NCBI RefSeq assembly: GCF_002198095.1
Contig: NZ_NHMK01000021.1
Coordinates: 1-32,893 of the forward strand
DNA length: 32,893 nucleotides
Origin: Deinococcus indicus
Lineage (GTDB): Bacteria; Deinococcota; Deinococci; Deinococcales; Deinococcaceae
Reading direction: 5' to 3'
A model generated the notes under the pieces. The model was not told the origin of the DNA and made no database searches. It saw nothing but the letters and a program-made list of their open reading frames with translations. Made by a program: the position numbers and the translations under genes. The stretch's first letter is position 1. Each line of letters starts with the position of its first letter. Positions 14,884 to 23,235 of the stretch are shown one piece after another.

Positions 14884-16484
14884 TCGGCCTCCTGGAGCAG
14901 CACGGTGCGCGTGCCACTTGCATCACGGAGTGTGAGTTGCGTAGGGGTGACCGTCACGACCTTCACGCTGGTCCCCGGGATGACCTGACCTGCCGTGACC
15001 GTTTCATCCCGGCCACTCACGGTCAGCAGCGCGATGGTCTGGCCGCCCTCGGATTGCACCGAGCCGAGGTACGTCACGGGTGCAGACGTGGGGGTGACGG
15101 GCGCAACAGGGGCCGCTGCGGTCTCGCTGGGTGCAGGGGTCAGGACGGTTACAGCGACGGCGCTGCCCGTGCTCTGCGGGCGGGGCGCGGGAAGGACCGT
15201 GACGGGCTGTGCGGTAACGGGCAGTGGAGTGACAGGCTCGGGGGCGGGGGGCACGTACCGGGGTGGCGCGTACGTGATCGGTGCGACCTGCACCGGTTTC
15301 ACCGACTGAACGGGCAGCGGCGTGGGTGCGCTTACGATGGGAGCCGCAGCGACTGGAACCGCAGCGACTGGAGCTGCATCAATGGGAATGACCGTGGGGG
15401 TGGCGGTCTGGAAGGGGGCTGGCGCTGATGGCTGCCCGGCACTCTGGACGGTGGTGCGTGGGACACCTGTGGTGCTGGGCGCTCCCGAACCGAACGATCT
15501 GGAGAGGGCTGGATCTGGGGTGACGAGCGCCGAGGCGACTTCCTCGCTGGGTGTTGCCTTCATGGGCGGCTGTTCAGCCACAGCTTCAGGGGTGGTAGGA
15601 ACCGTGCCGGGCTGGTTGGCGGGCGCGGCCGCCGACGTCGCGGCAGACGTGGACGTGTCGGGGGTGGTGGTACTGGGCAGTGGAGTGGGTTGCCCCGCTG
15701 GCGTGCTGATCGCGACAGGCGGGCTCTGCATCCCGGGCGTGCTGGGGGACGCGGGCGCTCCCGCACTGCCAGGTGGTGGTGCGGTCAATGCGTCACTGGG
15801 AGTGACGGGCGCGGCAGTTCCGGGCGGCCCGGAGATCAGGGCAGGGGTGGGATTGGGCTGGAGTGATCGGGCGATCAGGACGATGCCGAGGACACTGAGG
15901 GCGGCCGTCATGAGGAGGATGCGTGGCGTCGGCAGACGAACTTTCGCGGTGGCTTTCGCGACACCTGATGCTTCGTTCTGGGGTGCGGTGGTGGCGCTGT
16001 TCTGGTCAGCCTGCACCGGGTTCTTCTGTTTCTTGAGTGCTGCACCAGGACGTGTGGGTTTCTTGAGACCGCGTTTCTTGGGTGCGTCCTGTGGTGCGGT
16101 GGGGGCCTCGAGCTGAGGTTCACTGGGTGCAGCTGCGGAAGCTGGGCCAGGCAGTTGGAATTCCTGGTCGGGCGCTTCGGCTTCCTGATCGGGTGCCGGG
16201 AGCGGATCTGTGGGCGCTGTGGCTGGTGGTGCTTCGGGTGCGGGGACAGGACGCGCGACTGACTTCACGGTTGCTGGTGCCAGTGCAGGCGACACGGCAG
16301 GTGCGGGCGGGTTGGCGGTGGCAGCAGGGGCGGTTACTGCAGGTGCAGGGGTGGGGGTAGAAGCGGGAACGGGGGCAGTGACGGGCTGAGGCGATCCGGT
16401 ACCCGGCGCAGATGCAGGGCGGGCCGGTGCGGGGCGGGCTGGAGCCGGGCGGGGGACAGGGCGCAGCTGGTCTTCGGACGTCAT
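14880..16484 (-). CDS. PilP/GspC-like alignment protein with long disordered linkers
   Basis: The protein has 534 residues. Residues 1-185 are a Pro/Ala-rich cytoplasmic tail with a basic patch (PKKRGLKKPTRPG). One membrane helix follows at about 189-206 (ILLMTAALSVLGIVLIA). A second, roughly 240-residue Pro/Thr/Ala linker follows. A small C-terminal beta domain of about 70 residues starts VTYLGSVQSEGGQTIALLTV and contains VTAGQVIPGTSVKVVTVTPTQLTL. That domain matches the homology region of PilP/GspC, which docks onto the secretin. The gene sits between pilO and the secretin, exactly where pilP is expected, and overlaps both by four bases. The long cytoplasmic tail is unlike standard PilP lipoproteins and closer to GspC topology. 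Confidence 0.7.
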   Translation of the reverse strand: MTSEDQLRPVPRPAPARPAPARPASAPGTGSPQPVTAPVPASTPTPAPAVTAPAATANPPAPAVSPALAPATVKSVARPVPAPEAPPATAPTDPLPAPDQEAEAPDQEFQLPGPASAAAPSEPQLEAPTAPQDAPKKRGLKKPTRPGAALKKQKNPVQADQNSATTAPQNEASGVAKATAKVRLPTPRILLMTAALSVLGIVLIARSLQPNPTPALISGPPGTAAPVTPSDALTAPPPGSAGAPASPSTPGMQSPPVAISTPAGQPTPLPSTTTPDTSTSAATSAAAPANQPGTVPTTPEAVAEQPPMKATPSEEVASALVTPDPALSRSFGSGAPSTTGVPRTTVQSAGQPSAPAPFQTATPTVIPIDAAPVAAVPVAAAPIVSAPTPLPVQSVKPVQVAPITYAPPRYVPPAPEPVTPLPVTAQPVTVLPAPRPQSTGSAVAVTVLTPAPSETAAAPVAPVTPTSAPVTYLGSVQSEGGQTIALLTVSGRDETVTAGQVIPGTSVKVVTVTPTQLTLRDASGTRTVLLQEAE

Positions 16485-17053
16485 GGTGTCCCTCCGTTCG
16501 GGATGGCAGTAGGTGTCGTCGGGGTGGGCGCTTTCACTGGTGTGTTGTCGCGGGTGTAGGTGGTGAGTTTCAGGGAGCCGGTCACCTGACCGTCGTCTCC
16601 GGCCGACAGGCTGATCCCGCGGGCGGTGAAGGCGCGGGGGAGCGCGGCGATGGTCTGCACGTAGGCCTGCGTGCGGGCGTACGTGCCGCTGATGTCCAGG
16701 TCGAGGTCCACGGCGTTCACGCCCGCGATGTCACTGACGCGCACGGTGCGGGAGAGTTTGCCTGTGGTGACCCCGAGGCGCTGGGCAGCCAGCTGGAGCG
16801 TGTCCAGCACGCGGGGGAGCTCCTCGCTGTCGGGCAGGCTCTGCTGGAGTTCAGCGTCCGCGCGGCTCAGTTCGGCCGCTCTCACCTGCTCAGCCGGGAG
16901 CGCGGCCGCGTCCGCGGTGAGGCGGTCGATCTCGCTCTGCAGGCGGGTCTGCTCGGCCCGGGCGGTCTGCACCATCGGCCAGGACCACTTCACGATGCCG
17001 AGCACGCCCAGCAGGCTCACGGCGATGGCCGGTACGAGGGCTTTCTGATTCAT
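16481..17053 (-). CDS. pilO: Type IV pilus assembly protein PilO (GspM-like)
   Basis: The 190-residue protein has an N-terminal membrane helix (LVPAIAVSLLGVLGIVKWSWPMV). A periplasmic coiled coil follows (ARAEQTRLQSEIDRLTADAAALPAEQ). A ferredoxin-like domain contains RVLDTLQLAAQRLGVTTGKL and ISGTYARTQAYVQTIAALPRAF, the family's characteristic strand-helix pattern. PilO pairs with PilN and binds PilP. It overlaps its neighbours by four bases on each side (ATGA). The C-terminal 25 residues are Pro/Thr-rich. Confidence 0.85.
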   Translation of the reverse strand: MNQKALVPAIAVSLLGVLGIVKWSWPMVQTARAEQTRLQSEIDRLTADAAALPAEQVRAAELSRADAELQQSLPDSEELPRVLDTLQLAAQRLGVTTGKLSRTVRVSDIAGVNAVDLDLDISGTYARTQAYVQTIAALPRAFTARGISLSAGDDGQVTGSLKLTTYTRDNTPVKAPTPTTPTAIPNGGTP

Positions 17054-18336
17054 GGCGTGCCTCCAGTGGAGGTGGCGGTCACCCCGGGTTCCGGCACCGT
17101 GGAGGACGTTGGGGGCTGTGCAGGCGGCGCAGAGGTCTGCGTGATGGGGGCCGTCCGGAACGTCACGTCGCAGGGCAGCGTGTTGCAGTCAATGCTGCGC
17201 ACGTCCACGCTGAGACCACCCATCTGGTAGGCCCGGACGAGATCCTGGGGGCTGCTGGTGACGGCACTCAGGTCGTACGTGCGGTCCACAGTCGAGCCGA
17301 AGGCCCGGGTATCGGTCTCACTGGGTGGGTTGGGTCCAGCGAGGCGCACGAGGGCGCCCTGGATGGAGCCGGCGCGTCCGGCAATCAGCGGGAGGTCCGT
17401 GGCGAGCGGGCCCTTGTTGGTCATCAGTTTCTGCGCTTGCGCGACTTTCGCTGCGAGTTGCTCATTCCTGGCCCGTAACCGCTGGGTCTCCAGAGCCTGC
17501 TGTTCGAGCGTGGCGCGCTGCCCTTCCAGGACGGCGTTCTGTCCGTTCGTGGCCGTCCCGAGGGCGAACAGGCCGCCGTTGATGATCGCGGCGAGGGCCA
17601 GCGCCACGTACAGGCTCGGGTGGATGGTGGTGGCCGCGTCCAGGCGGCGTGAGAATGCGGCGACGACCCCGCCGGTGGTGGTGGGTTGCTTGGGAGCGGG
17701 CACCCTGGCCCCGCGTAGGACAACGTCGAGTGGAATCCACTGGGCCGTGATGGCGGCCGGAAGGTTGAAGGAGGGCGTGGGTTCACCGATCAGGAGAAGT
17801 TGGGGCGTATCGCCCACGGCGACGGGTCGGCTGAGGGCAGTCTGCGCGACCTTTTCCAGGTCCTGACGGTCGTTGCGGGCCTGGGAGCGGGTGACGAGGT
17901 GTGCAGGGGAGGCGACGGTAACCTCGAACGTATCGTCGAGGGGGTGGATGATCACGGCGCTATCGGGGAGGCCAGCGGCTCGCAGGGCCGCGCTGGCGAA
18001 GGGGATGACCTCGGTGATGCGCAGGCCGGTTCCGCGGGCAGCCGCGTTGACCTGGGCGACCAGGGCCCGGTCGTGCAGGGTAAATAACGTGTCTGAGCCC
18101 GGGGTGGTGGAGACGAAACTCTGGAATTTCGTGTCCAGGAACGGCAGGAGGTTGTCCTTCGGAACGGCGGGTGGAGCCTTCTCCTGCTGGAGCTGCCCGT
18201 GCAGGACGAGGAGGGTGGGGCCCTTCGCTTTGATGCTGCTGGCCATGGCGCGCAGGTTCTTGAGCGGCCCGGGCTCGGCGGTTTTTGTGGGGCTCAGGAG
18301 GAGGGCCTGGGTGCCGTCGACGTACAGGACATTCAT
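17050..18336 (-). CDS. PilM-PilN fusion (GspL-like architecture)
   Basis: The 428-residue protein has a cytoplasmic domain of about 230 residues (NVLYVDGTQALLLSP..., TEVIPFASAALRAAGL, SAVIIHPLDDTFEVTVA, PQLLLIGE) in the position and style of the actin-like PilM. It is followed by a PilN-like part: a membrane helix at about 243-263 (LYVALALAAIINGGLFALG), a coiled coil (ATLEQQALETQRLRARNEQLAAKVA) and a periplasmic ferredoxin-like domain. Canonical pilMNOPQ operons encode PilM and PilN separately; a joined form is the GspL layout of type II secretion. The periplasmic part has two close cysteines (DCNTLPC) that could form a disulphide. The actin-like fold is shortened, so ATP binding is doubtful. 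The gene is coupled by ATGA to pilT and pilO. Confidence 0.75.
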   Translation of the reverse strand: MNVLYVDGTQALLLSPTKTAEPGPLKNLRAMASSIKAKGPTLLVLHGQLQQEKAPPAVPKDNLLPFLDTKFQSFVSTTPGSDTLFTLHDRALVAQVNAAARGTGLRITEVIPFASAALRAAGLPDSAVIIHPLDDTFEVTVASPAHLVTRSQARNDRQDLEKVAQTALSRPVAVGDTPQLLLIGEPTPSFNLPAAITAQWIPLDVVLRGARVPAPKQPTTTGGVVAAFSRRLDAATTIHPSLYVALALAAIINGGLFALGTATNGQNAVLEGQRATLEQQALETQRLRARNEQLAAKVAQAQKLMTNKGPLATDLPLIAGRAGSIQGALVRLAGPNPPSETDTRAFGSTVDRTYDLSAVTSSPQDLVRAYQMGGLSVDVRSIDCNTLPCDVTFRTAPITQTSAPPAQPPTSSTVPEPGVTATSTGGTP

Positions 18337-19463
18337 TCAGCGCTCCATTTCTCGGGCTGGATGGCGTACTCCTGGGCGACCTCTTCGCTGATGATCCCGG
18401 CTGCCACGGCCCGCTTGAGTTCGTTATCCATGCTGCGGTTCCCGTACGGGTTGCGGGCTTTGAGGGTGTCCCGGAGGGACTGCAGGTACCCGTTGTCCGT
18501 CTCGCCGTTGGGGCGGATGATGCTGCGCTGGTTGCTGGTCAGCACCATGGCCTCGTGGATGACCTGCCGCTTCCCGGCGATGGTGGGGACGAGCTGCTGC
18601 GCGAAGATGCCGACGAGAATTTCGGAGAGTGCGTGCCGGGCGCGGTTCTGCTCCTCGGCCGGGAACTCGTTGATGATGCGTTCGACGGTGGCGGCGCTCT
18701 CGTTGTTGTGCAGGGTGGAGAGCACGAGGTGCCCGGTGGCCGCGGCGCGGAAGGCCGCGTTGATGGTTTCCGCGTCCCGCATCTCGCCGACGAGGATGAT
18801 GTCGGGTTTCTGCCGGAGCGCGGCGCGCAGGGCGCCACTGAAGGACCCTGTGTCCACGCCGACTTCCCGCTGGAGAATCTGGCTGCGTTTGCTGCGGAAC
18901 ACGAACTCGATGGGGTCCTCGATCGTGATGATGTTGTGGCACTGGGTGCGGTTCACGTGATCGACGAAGCTGGCGAGGGTGGTGCTCTTCCCGCTCCCGG
19001 TCGGGCCGGTGACGAGGATGAGACCGCGCTTCTGGCGCATCACCCACTTGAAGCCCTCGGTGAGGTGGCCGACGCCGTGCGGCGCTTCGCCCATCTCGTC
19101 GTCGAGGAGGCGGAGTTCGTTGAAGCTGGGAATCTCGCGGGGGAGGGGTCGCAGGACGAGGTAGGGCCGCCCGTGCTCCTTGCCGCCACTCACGCGGAAG
19201 TTACTGAGGCTGGTGGAGGTGCGGTAGTCGGCGTCCCAGGGTTGACTGTCCGGGATGTCCCGGTAGCGGGTGTCCCGGCAGAGTTTCTGGTGGAGGTTCG
19301 TGACGTCGTTGCCGGTCAGGAGGGCGTACTGCGTCTGCGGGGTCCAGACGCCGTGCAGGGCGATCAGGGGGGGCTGGCCGGTTTTGAGCTGGATGTCGGA
19401 GGCACCCGCGCGGGTGAGGTCGTCGAGGACGGTGCTGATGTTTTCGGGGGTGACTGGGATCAT
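18333..19463 (-). CDS. pilT: Type IV pilus retraction-type ATPase (PilT family)
   Basis: The 376-residue secretion ATPase has an N-terminal PAS-like domain with GASDIQLKTGQPPLIALHG. Walker A is at about 153-160 (GPTGSGKS). The Asp box is IITIEDPIEF, Walker B is DIILVGEMRDAET at about 221-233, and the His box is TGHLVLSTLHNNES. There is no zinc-binding Cys tetrad, which separates it from the assembly ATPase upstream and puts it in the PilT/PilU group. The linker YLVLRPLPREIPSF differs from typical PilT and is slightly reminiscent of DotB/TraJ-type ATPases. It follows pilB by 11 bp with GAGG in front of its start and overlaps the next gene by four bases. Confidence 0.88.
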   Translation of the reverse strand: MIPVTPENISTVLDDLTRAGASDIQLKTGQPPLIALHGVWTPQTQYALLTGNDVTNLHQKLCRDTRYRDIPDSQPWDADYRTSTSLSNFRVSGGKEHGRPYLVLRPLPREIPSFNELRLLDDEMGEAPHGVGHLTEGFKWVMRQKRGLILVTGPTGSGKSTTLASFVDHVNRTQCHNIITIEDPIEFVFRSKRSQILQREVGVDTGSFSGALRAALRQKPDIILVGEMRDAETINAAFRAAATGHLVLSTLHNNESAATVERIINEFPAEEQNRARHALSEILVGIFAQQLVPTIAGKRQVIHEAMVLTSNQRSIIRPNGETDNGYLQSLRDTLKARNPYGNRSMDNELKRAVAAGIISEEVAQEYAIQPEKWSAE

Positions 19464-19474
19464 GGAGGCCTCGA

Positions 19475-21541
19475 TTACTTGACGCGGGTCAGGACGCTGT
19501 GGAGGTTGGCCTGGTGGGCCGCGACTTTCTCCATGCCGTCCTGGTGGAGGGTTTTCAGGCCGGCCATGGTGGCGGCGAGTTCGAGGGCGCCCTGATCGCG
19601 GGAGGCGATGGCCGCGCGGACGTCGGGGGTGACGGGGAGGACTTCGTGCACGGGGATGAGCTTGTAATCACCCTGGCCGTGGCACAGGGGGCAGGTCAGG
19701 CCGCCCTTCTGGCCCGTGCCGCGCAGCATGGTGGCGCCCGGGGTGGGGGCGTACTCCTCGGGCATGGCTTCTTCCACGCTGCATTCGGGGCAGGGGCGGC
19801 CCACGAGGCGTTGTGAGACGACCACGCGCAGGGTCTCGGCGACGGCGTACGCGGGCACGCCGAGGTCGATCAGGCGGGAGATGGTGGCCAGGGCGCTGTT
19901 GGTGTGCAGGGTGGAGAGGACCAGGTGACCCGTCTGGGCGGCGTGCACGGAGGTTTCGGCCGTTTCCTCGTCGCGGATCTCGCCGACGAAGACGATGTCC
20001 GGGTCCTGGCGGAGGATGGCGCGCAGGACGCGGGCGAAGTTCAGCGAGGTGCTGGGGTCATCGGTGCGGCGGATCTCGGTCTGCACGATGCGGGGCTGCT
20101 CGTACTCGATGGGGTCCTCGATGGTGCTGATCTTCCGGCCGGGCGTGTTGAGTCCCTTGAGGACGGTGTGCATGAGGGTGGTCTTGCCGCTGCCGGTGGG
20201 GCCAGTGACGAGCAGAAGGCCGTTGGAGCCGCTGGTCGCTTCGCGCATCAGGGCGAGGTTGTGCGCGCTGAATCCCGTGTCGTCGAGCGTGGGGAGGGTG
20301 CCGCTGTCCTTGAGGAGCCGCAGGACGATGCTGTCCCCGTGATTGCTGGGGAGGCTGGAGACACGCATGCGCAGCAGCTGCTCCCTGCCGTTGACGACCA
20401 GGGGGACCGCGATGCGGTTGTCCTGCGGCAGCTGGCTTTCCAGGCTCATGCCGGCGAGCATCTTCAGGCGGTTGATCATCTGGGTGGCGAGACTGGTGGG
20501 CACCAGACTGCGCTCGATGAGGTTGCCGTGGAGGCGCTCGCGGATCATCAGGCCCGTGCGTTCCGGCTGGAAGTGGATGTCGCTGGCGTCGTTGCTGGCC
20601 GCCTCGATGATCGCGCTGCTGATGCGCTTGGCGACCGGGCTGTTCGGATCGGCGGAATCGAGGTCGACGACGTCCTGGTCGCGTTGACGTCCGGCGGCTT
20701 CACGTTCGAGTTCGGCATCCTGGGCGGCGCGGGTGTACAGGGTGAGGATGAGGTGGTCGAGGTCGGGTTCAGAGGCGACGGCGACCTCGATCTCCATGTG
20801 CTGGAGTTCGTCCTCGACCGCGGTCAGGGAGAACGTGTCGGTGGGGTCCTGGACGAGGATGGTGAGGACGTTGCCGCGCTTGGAGTGAGGCACGATGCGG
20901 TACTGGTTGATGGTGGCGTCACTGAGCATGTTCCGGACGTCCGGGTGGGGCGGATCGCGACGGGCACTGATGTAGGTCGTCCCGGTGAACTTGGCGTACG
21001 CCTGGGCGAGCTCTTCTGGGGTGATGCGGCCGTCCTGCAGGAGGTGTTCCTGGTAGTTGGACTGCGTGAGTTCGTCAGGGCGGATCTCGCCGTAGCCCAG
21101 GAGGTACAGGGCGTCCATGACGGTCCGCATGGGCCGCTCCCGTTCGGGCGCGGGCGCTTCGGTGGTGCGGGCGGTGGGCGGGGGTGGCTTGGCGGGGGCC
21201 TGCGGCCGGAAGGCGACGAGGCCCTGCGCGTAGTCCTCAGCCGTGAGGTCCCAGGGGTCGTCGGCGGCCCAGACGTCCTGTCCGCGGTGGGTCCCGATGT
21301 ACATGCCGTGCGGGGCGTCCTCTGCGGGTGCGGCCTGTTCGACCACGGGGAACTGGATGAGGTTCAGGGCACCGGTCAGGTGGCCCTCGGGGATACCAGC
21401 GCGCCGGGCGAGGGCGAGGGGGGAGTGGTGGGGGCGGTCGAGGTCGGTGGTGTCATGGCCGTACCGGGCGAGGGCCTGCAGGAAGCTGGCGGTGTACGGG
21501 GCGGCGTGGCGTTCCACTGGGGGTGGCGTGTGGCTGCTCAT
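19475..21541 (-). CDS. pilB: Type IV pilus assembly ATPase (PilB/GspE family)
   Basis: The 688-residue hexameric ATPase powers filament extension. An unusual N-terminal region of about 130 residues precedes a GspE/MshE N-terminal domain (about 140-270, with EHLLQDGRITPEELAQAYAKFTG). That domain lacks a clear RLG motif, so c-di-GMP binding is uncertain. The ATPase core has SDIHFQPER, Walker A at 447-454 (GPTGSGKT), the Asp box STIEDPIEYEQ, Walker B at about 514-520 (DIVFVGE), TGHLVLSTLHTNSA, and the zinc-binding Cys pairs 584/587 and 617/620 (CPEC...CPLC). The start at 21541 has AGAGG four bases upstream. The open frame to 21859 is antisense to the HD-GYP gene and is rejected. It is the first gene of the pilus operon. 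Confidence 0.9.
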   Translation of the reverse strand: MSSHTPPPVERHAAPYTASFLQALARYGHDTTDLDRPHHSPLALARRAGIPEGHLTGALNLIQFPVVEQAAPAEDAPHGMYIGTHRGQDVWAADDPWDLTAEDYAQGLVAFRPQAPAKPPPPTARTTEAPAPERERPMRTVMDALYLLGYGEIRPDELTQSNYQEHLLQDGRITPEELAQAYAKFTGTTYISARRDPPHPDVRNMLSDATINQYRIVPHSKRGNVLTILVQDPTDTFSLTAVEDELQHMEIEVAVASEPDLDHLILTLYTRAAQDAELEREAAGRQRDQDVVDLDSADPNSPVAKRISSAIIEAASNDASDIHFQPERTGLMIRERLHGNLIERSLVPTSLATQMINRLKMLAGMSLESQLPQDNRIAVPLVVNGREQLLRMRVSSLPSNHGDSIVLRLLKDSGTLPTLDDTGFSAHNLALMREATSGSNGLLLVTGPTGSGKTTLMHTVLKGLNTPGRKISTIEDPIEYEQPRIVQTEIRRTDDPSTSLNFARVLRAILRQDPDIVFVGEIRDEETAETSVHAAQTGHLVLSTLHTNSALATISRLIDLGVPAYAVAETLRVVVSQRLVGRPCPECSVEEAMPEEYAPTPGATMLRGTGQKGGLTCPLCHGQGDYKLIPVHEVLPVTPDVRAAIASRDQGALELAATMAGLKTLHQDGMEKVAAHQANLHSVLTRVK

Positions 21542-21590
21542 GATGCCTCTGTGATCTGGTCGGTTGGCATGGCTGTACGGTGCCTGTCCT

Positions 21591-21617
21591 GGGGGTGACG
21601 AATGCTGGGTCACCCCC
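21591..21617. promoter_or_regulatory. Palindromic operator candidate between pilB and the HD-GYP gene
   Basis: GGGGGTGAC (21591-21599) and its exact complement GTCACCCCC (21609-21617) form a 9-bp inverted repeat with a 9-nt spacer. It lies in the 136-bp divergent intergenic region, about equally far from both start codons. The same half-site pair occurs between the genes at 23624 and 23689. A shared dimeric regulator is inferred; no regulator gene is adjacent. Confidence 0.5.
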
Positions 21618-21677
21618 CCCGCTGGGGGATGCGGGTGGTGGGCGGGGCGCCACCCCCACGGCGGGGAGGCTACCGGT

Positions 21678-22226
21678 ATGCACGACATCACCCTGTGGCC
21701 GTCCGTTGGCGGCGTTCTTGAGGCCTGTGGGCGCGAGCACGCCCTGGACGTCGCGCACCTGGCGCGGCGGGCGGCGCCTGCTCTGCGGATCGATCCTGAA
21801 CTGGCGTACGTGGCTGGGCTGCTGCACGACGTGGGGAAGATCAGCGTGCCGCTGGACATCCTGGGGGCGGAGCGGGCCCTGTCAGTGTCGGAGTGGACGC
21901 TGGTGCGGGCGCATCCGGTGGAGGGGGAGGGTCTGATCCGGAAGTGGTGGCCGGACGCACCTGCGTCCCTCCTGCATGCGGTGCGGCATCACCATGAGCG
22001 GCTGGATGGCCAGGGGTATCCGGACCAGTTGCGTTCGCTGCCGGACTTGACAGCGCTGATCGCGGTAGCGGACGTGTATGTGGCGCTGTGCGAGGCGCGG
22101 CCGTACCGGGTGTCGAGGAGTGCGCAGGAGAGCGCCGACATCCTGCGGGGCGAACCTCTGCCCGCGCACGTGATTTCGGCGGTGTTGGATGCAGCTGTGC
22201 TGTGCTCAGCGTCGCGTGTGGTGTGA
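21678..22226 (+). CDS. Minimal HD-GYP domain c-di-GMP phosphodiesterase
   Basis: This 182-residue protein is essentially one HD-GYP domain with no sensor. Metal-binding and family motifs are present: H21, HD at 50-51 (LLHDVGK), H79 in RAHPVEGE, the signature HHERLDGQGYP at 105-115, and ADVYVAL...RPYR at about 131-144. HD-GYP enzymes hydrolyse c-di-GMP. The start at 21678 has GGGGAGG eight bases upstream. It diverges from pilB across a palindromic operator. C-di-GMP commonly controls type IV pili, so it may set pilus activity. The 3' end overlaps the convergent gene at 22206 by 21 bp. Confidence 0.85.
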   Translation: MHDITLWPSVGGVLEACGREHALDVAHLARRAAPALRIDPELAYVAGLLHDVGKISVPLDILGAERALSVSEWTLVRAHPVEGEGLIRKWWPDAPASLLHAVRHHHERLDGQGYPDQLRSLPDLTALIAVADVYVALCEARPYRVSRSAQESADILRGEPLPAHVISAVLDAAVLCSASRVV

Positions 22227-22658
22227 CCGGTCCAGGGGCATGATGCCGTCACACAGGAGGTGCAGCCACTGTGCGAGGAAGTACCCGATGACGGCGATGG
22301 TCATGTGATTCCAGCTGGGGAGCGTAGGGGTGATTTGCAAGTACTGCGCGCCCCACACCAGAGGGGCGGCCCAGAGTGCGAGGTACGCGAGGCGGATCGT
22401 GGGCCCGGCGAGGTAGGTGTGGCTCATGCCGCGGTGGCGACTGAGGGCGGCGTAAGGGGCCCAGATGAAGCGCATCTTGCCCCAGCAGCGCCTGGCATCG
22501 TTCCGTTGCAGGTCCAGGTCCGGCGTGACGAGAAGCGTGCCGAACGCGAGACCCGCCCCGAGGGCCAGGGCGGTTTCGGCGTATCCCGCGAGGATCAGGG
22601 CGCCGCACGTGATGGACGTGGCGGTCAGGCTGACGGTGGTGTGCTGGTAGCCGTGCAT
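22206..22658 (-). CDS. DUF2227-like membrane metal-binding protein
   Basis: The 150-residue protein has hydrophobic segments and conserved charged motifs: an early His (YQHTTVS), TPDLDLQRNDARRCWGKMRFIW, and SRHRGMSHTYLAGPTIRLAYL. A C-terminal helix ends LAQWLHLLCDG. This combination (TPDLDL, WG, HRG.SH, near-terminal H...D) matches my memory of the DUF2227 putative metal-binding family related to YdjM-type membrane hydrolases. The histidines and aspartates probably bind a metal at the membrane. It is third in a three-gene operon, starting 4 bp after its upstream neighbour, and its 3' end overlaps the HD-GYP gene on the other strand. Confidence 0.65.
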   Translation of the reverse strand: MHGYQHTTVSLTATSITCGALILAGYAETALALGAGLAFGTLLVTPDLDLQRNDARRCWGKMRFIWAPYAALSRHRGMSHTYLAGPTIRLAYLALWAAPLVWGAQYLQITPTLPSWNHMTIAVIGYFLAQWLHLLCDGIMPLDRSHHTRR

Positions 22659-22662
22659 GGTC

Positions 22663-23235
22663 TCAGCGTGAGTCGCCTGGGGGTGGCCGGCGGGCCTGGC
22701 ATGTGCGCAGGCCGAATGTGATCAGGAGCAGGGTGGCGGCGCTGAGCAGGCCCAGCCACTCCGTGAAGGTCGCGCCGATGGCGAAGGTGAGCAGGGTGAA
22801 CAGGGCGAGTGCGGTGTGCCAGCCGTTCCGTCCGAACAGGGCGAGTTCCGGAGCGGGGTTCAGCGCGTGGACGGCGCCGAGGCACCCGGCGGTGAGGCCG
22901 ATGATCATGGCGTACGCGGGGGCAGGCACCCCACCCTGTAGGGTGGCGTATCCGATCAGTCCGATAAAGAGCGTGAGGGTGATCAGGAGGGCGTCCCGGG
23001 ACGTGATGGGGAGTGCGGTCGCTCGGGGCGCGAACGCGAAGGTGCAGGCCAGGACAGTCAGGGCAGCCGCGATGAGCAGCCCGGCTGGGTGGCTGAGGAG
23101 CGTCACGCTGAGGACGGCAGCGGGTGGGAGGAGCAGCGTGAAGGGGAGGGTGCCCCCGATGCGTGTGGCGCTGGCGGCGTTGATAGCGCCCAGGAGGACG
23201 AACGCCACGAGAACGAGCGTGTCCATGGGGTTCAT
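22663..23235 (-). CDS. Polytopic membrane protein of unknown function
   Basis: The 190-residue protein is mostly hydrophobic, with six or seven helices: LVLVAFVLLGAINAA, LPFTLLLPPAAVLSVTLL, LLIAAALTVLACTFAFA, ALLITLTLFIGLIGYATL, YAMIIGLTAGCLGAVHAL, ALALFTLLTFAIGATF and LLSAATLLLITFGL. No prepilin-peptidase aspartates or other family motif are visible. It lies in an operon with the genes at 23232 (ATGA overlap) and 22206 (4-bp gap). A membrane complex with the DUF2227-like protein is possible. Confidence 0.6.
   Translation of the reverse strand: MNPMDTLVLVAFVLLGAINAASATRIGGTLPFTLLLPPAAVLSVTLLSHPAGLLIAAALTVLACTFAFAPRATALPITSRDALLITLTLFIGLIGYATLQGGVPAPAYAMIIGLTAGCLGAVHALNPAPELALFGRNGWHTALALFTLLTFAIGATFTEWLGLLSAATLLLITFGLRTCQARRPPPGDSR

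Noticed and set aside
19904..21598. 564-aa plus-strand ORF antisense to pilB
   Set aside because: Gly/Val/Asp-rich product typical of antisense frames in GC-rich DNA; the opposite strand has a complete PilB with all motifs.
21564..21677. N-terminal extension of the HD-GYP gene
   Set aside because: It would translate the palindromic operator; the ATG at 21678 has an excellent ribosome site.
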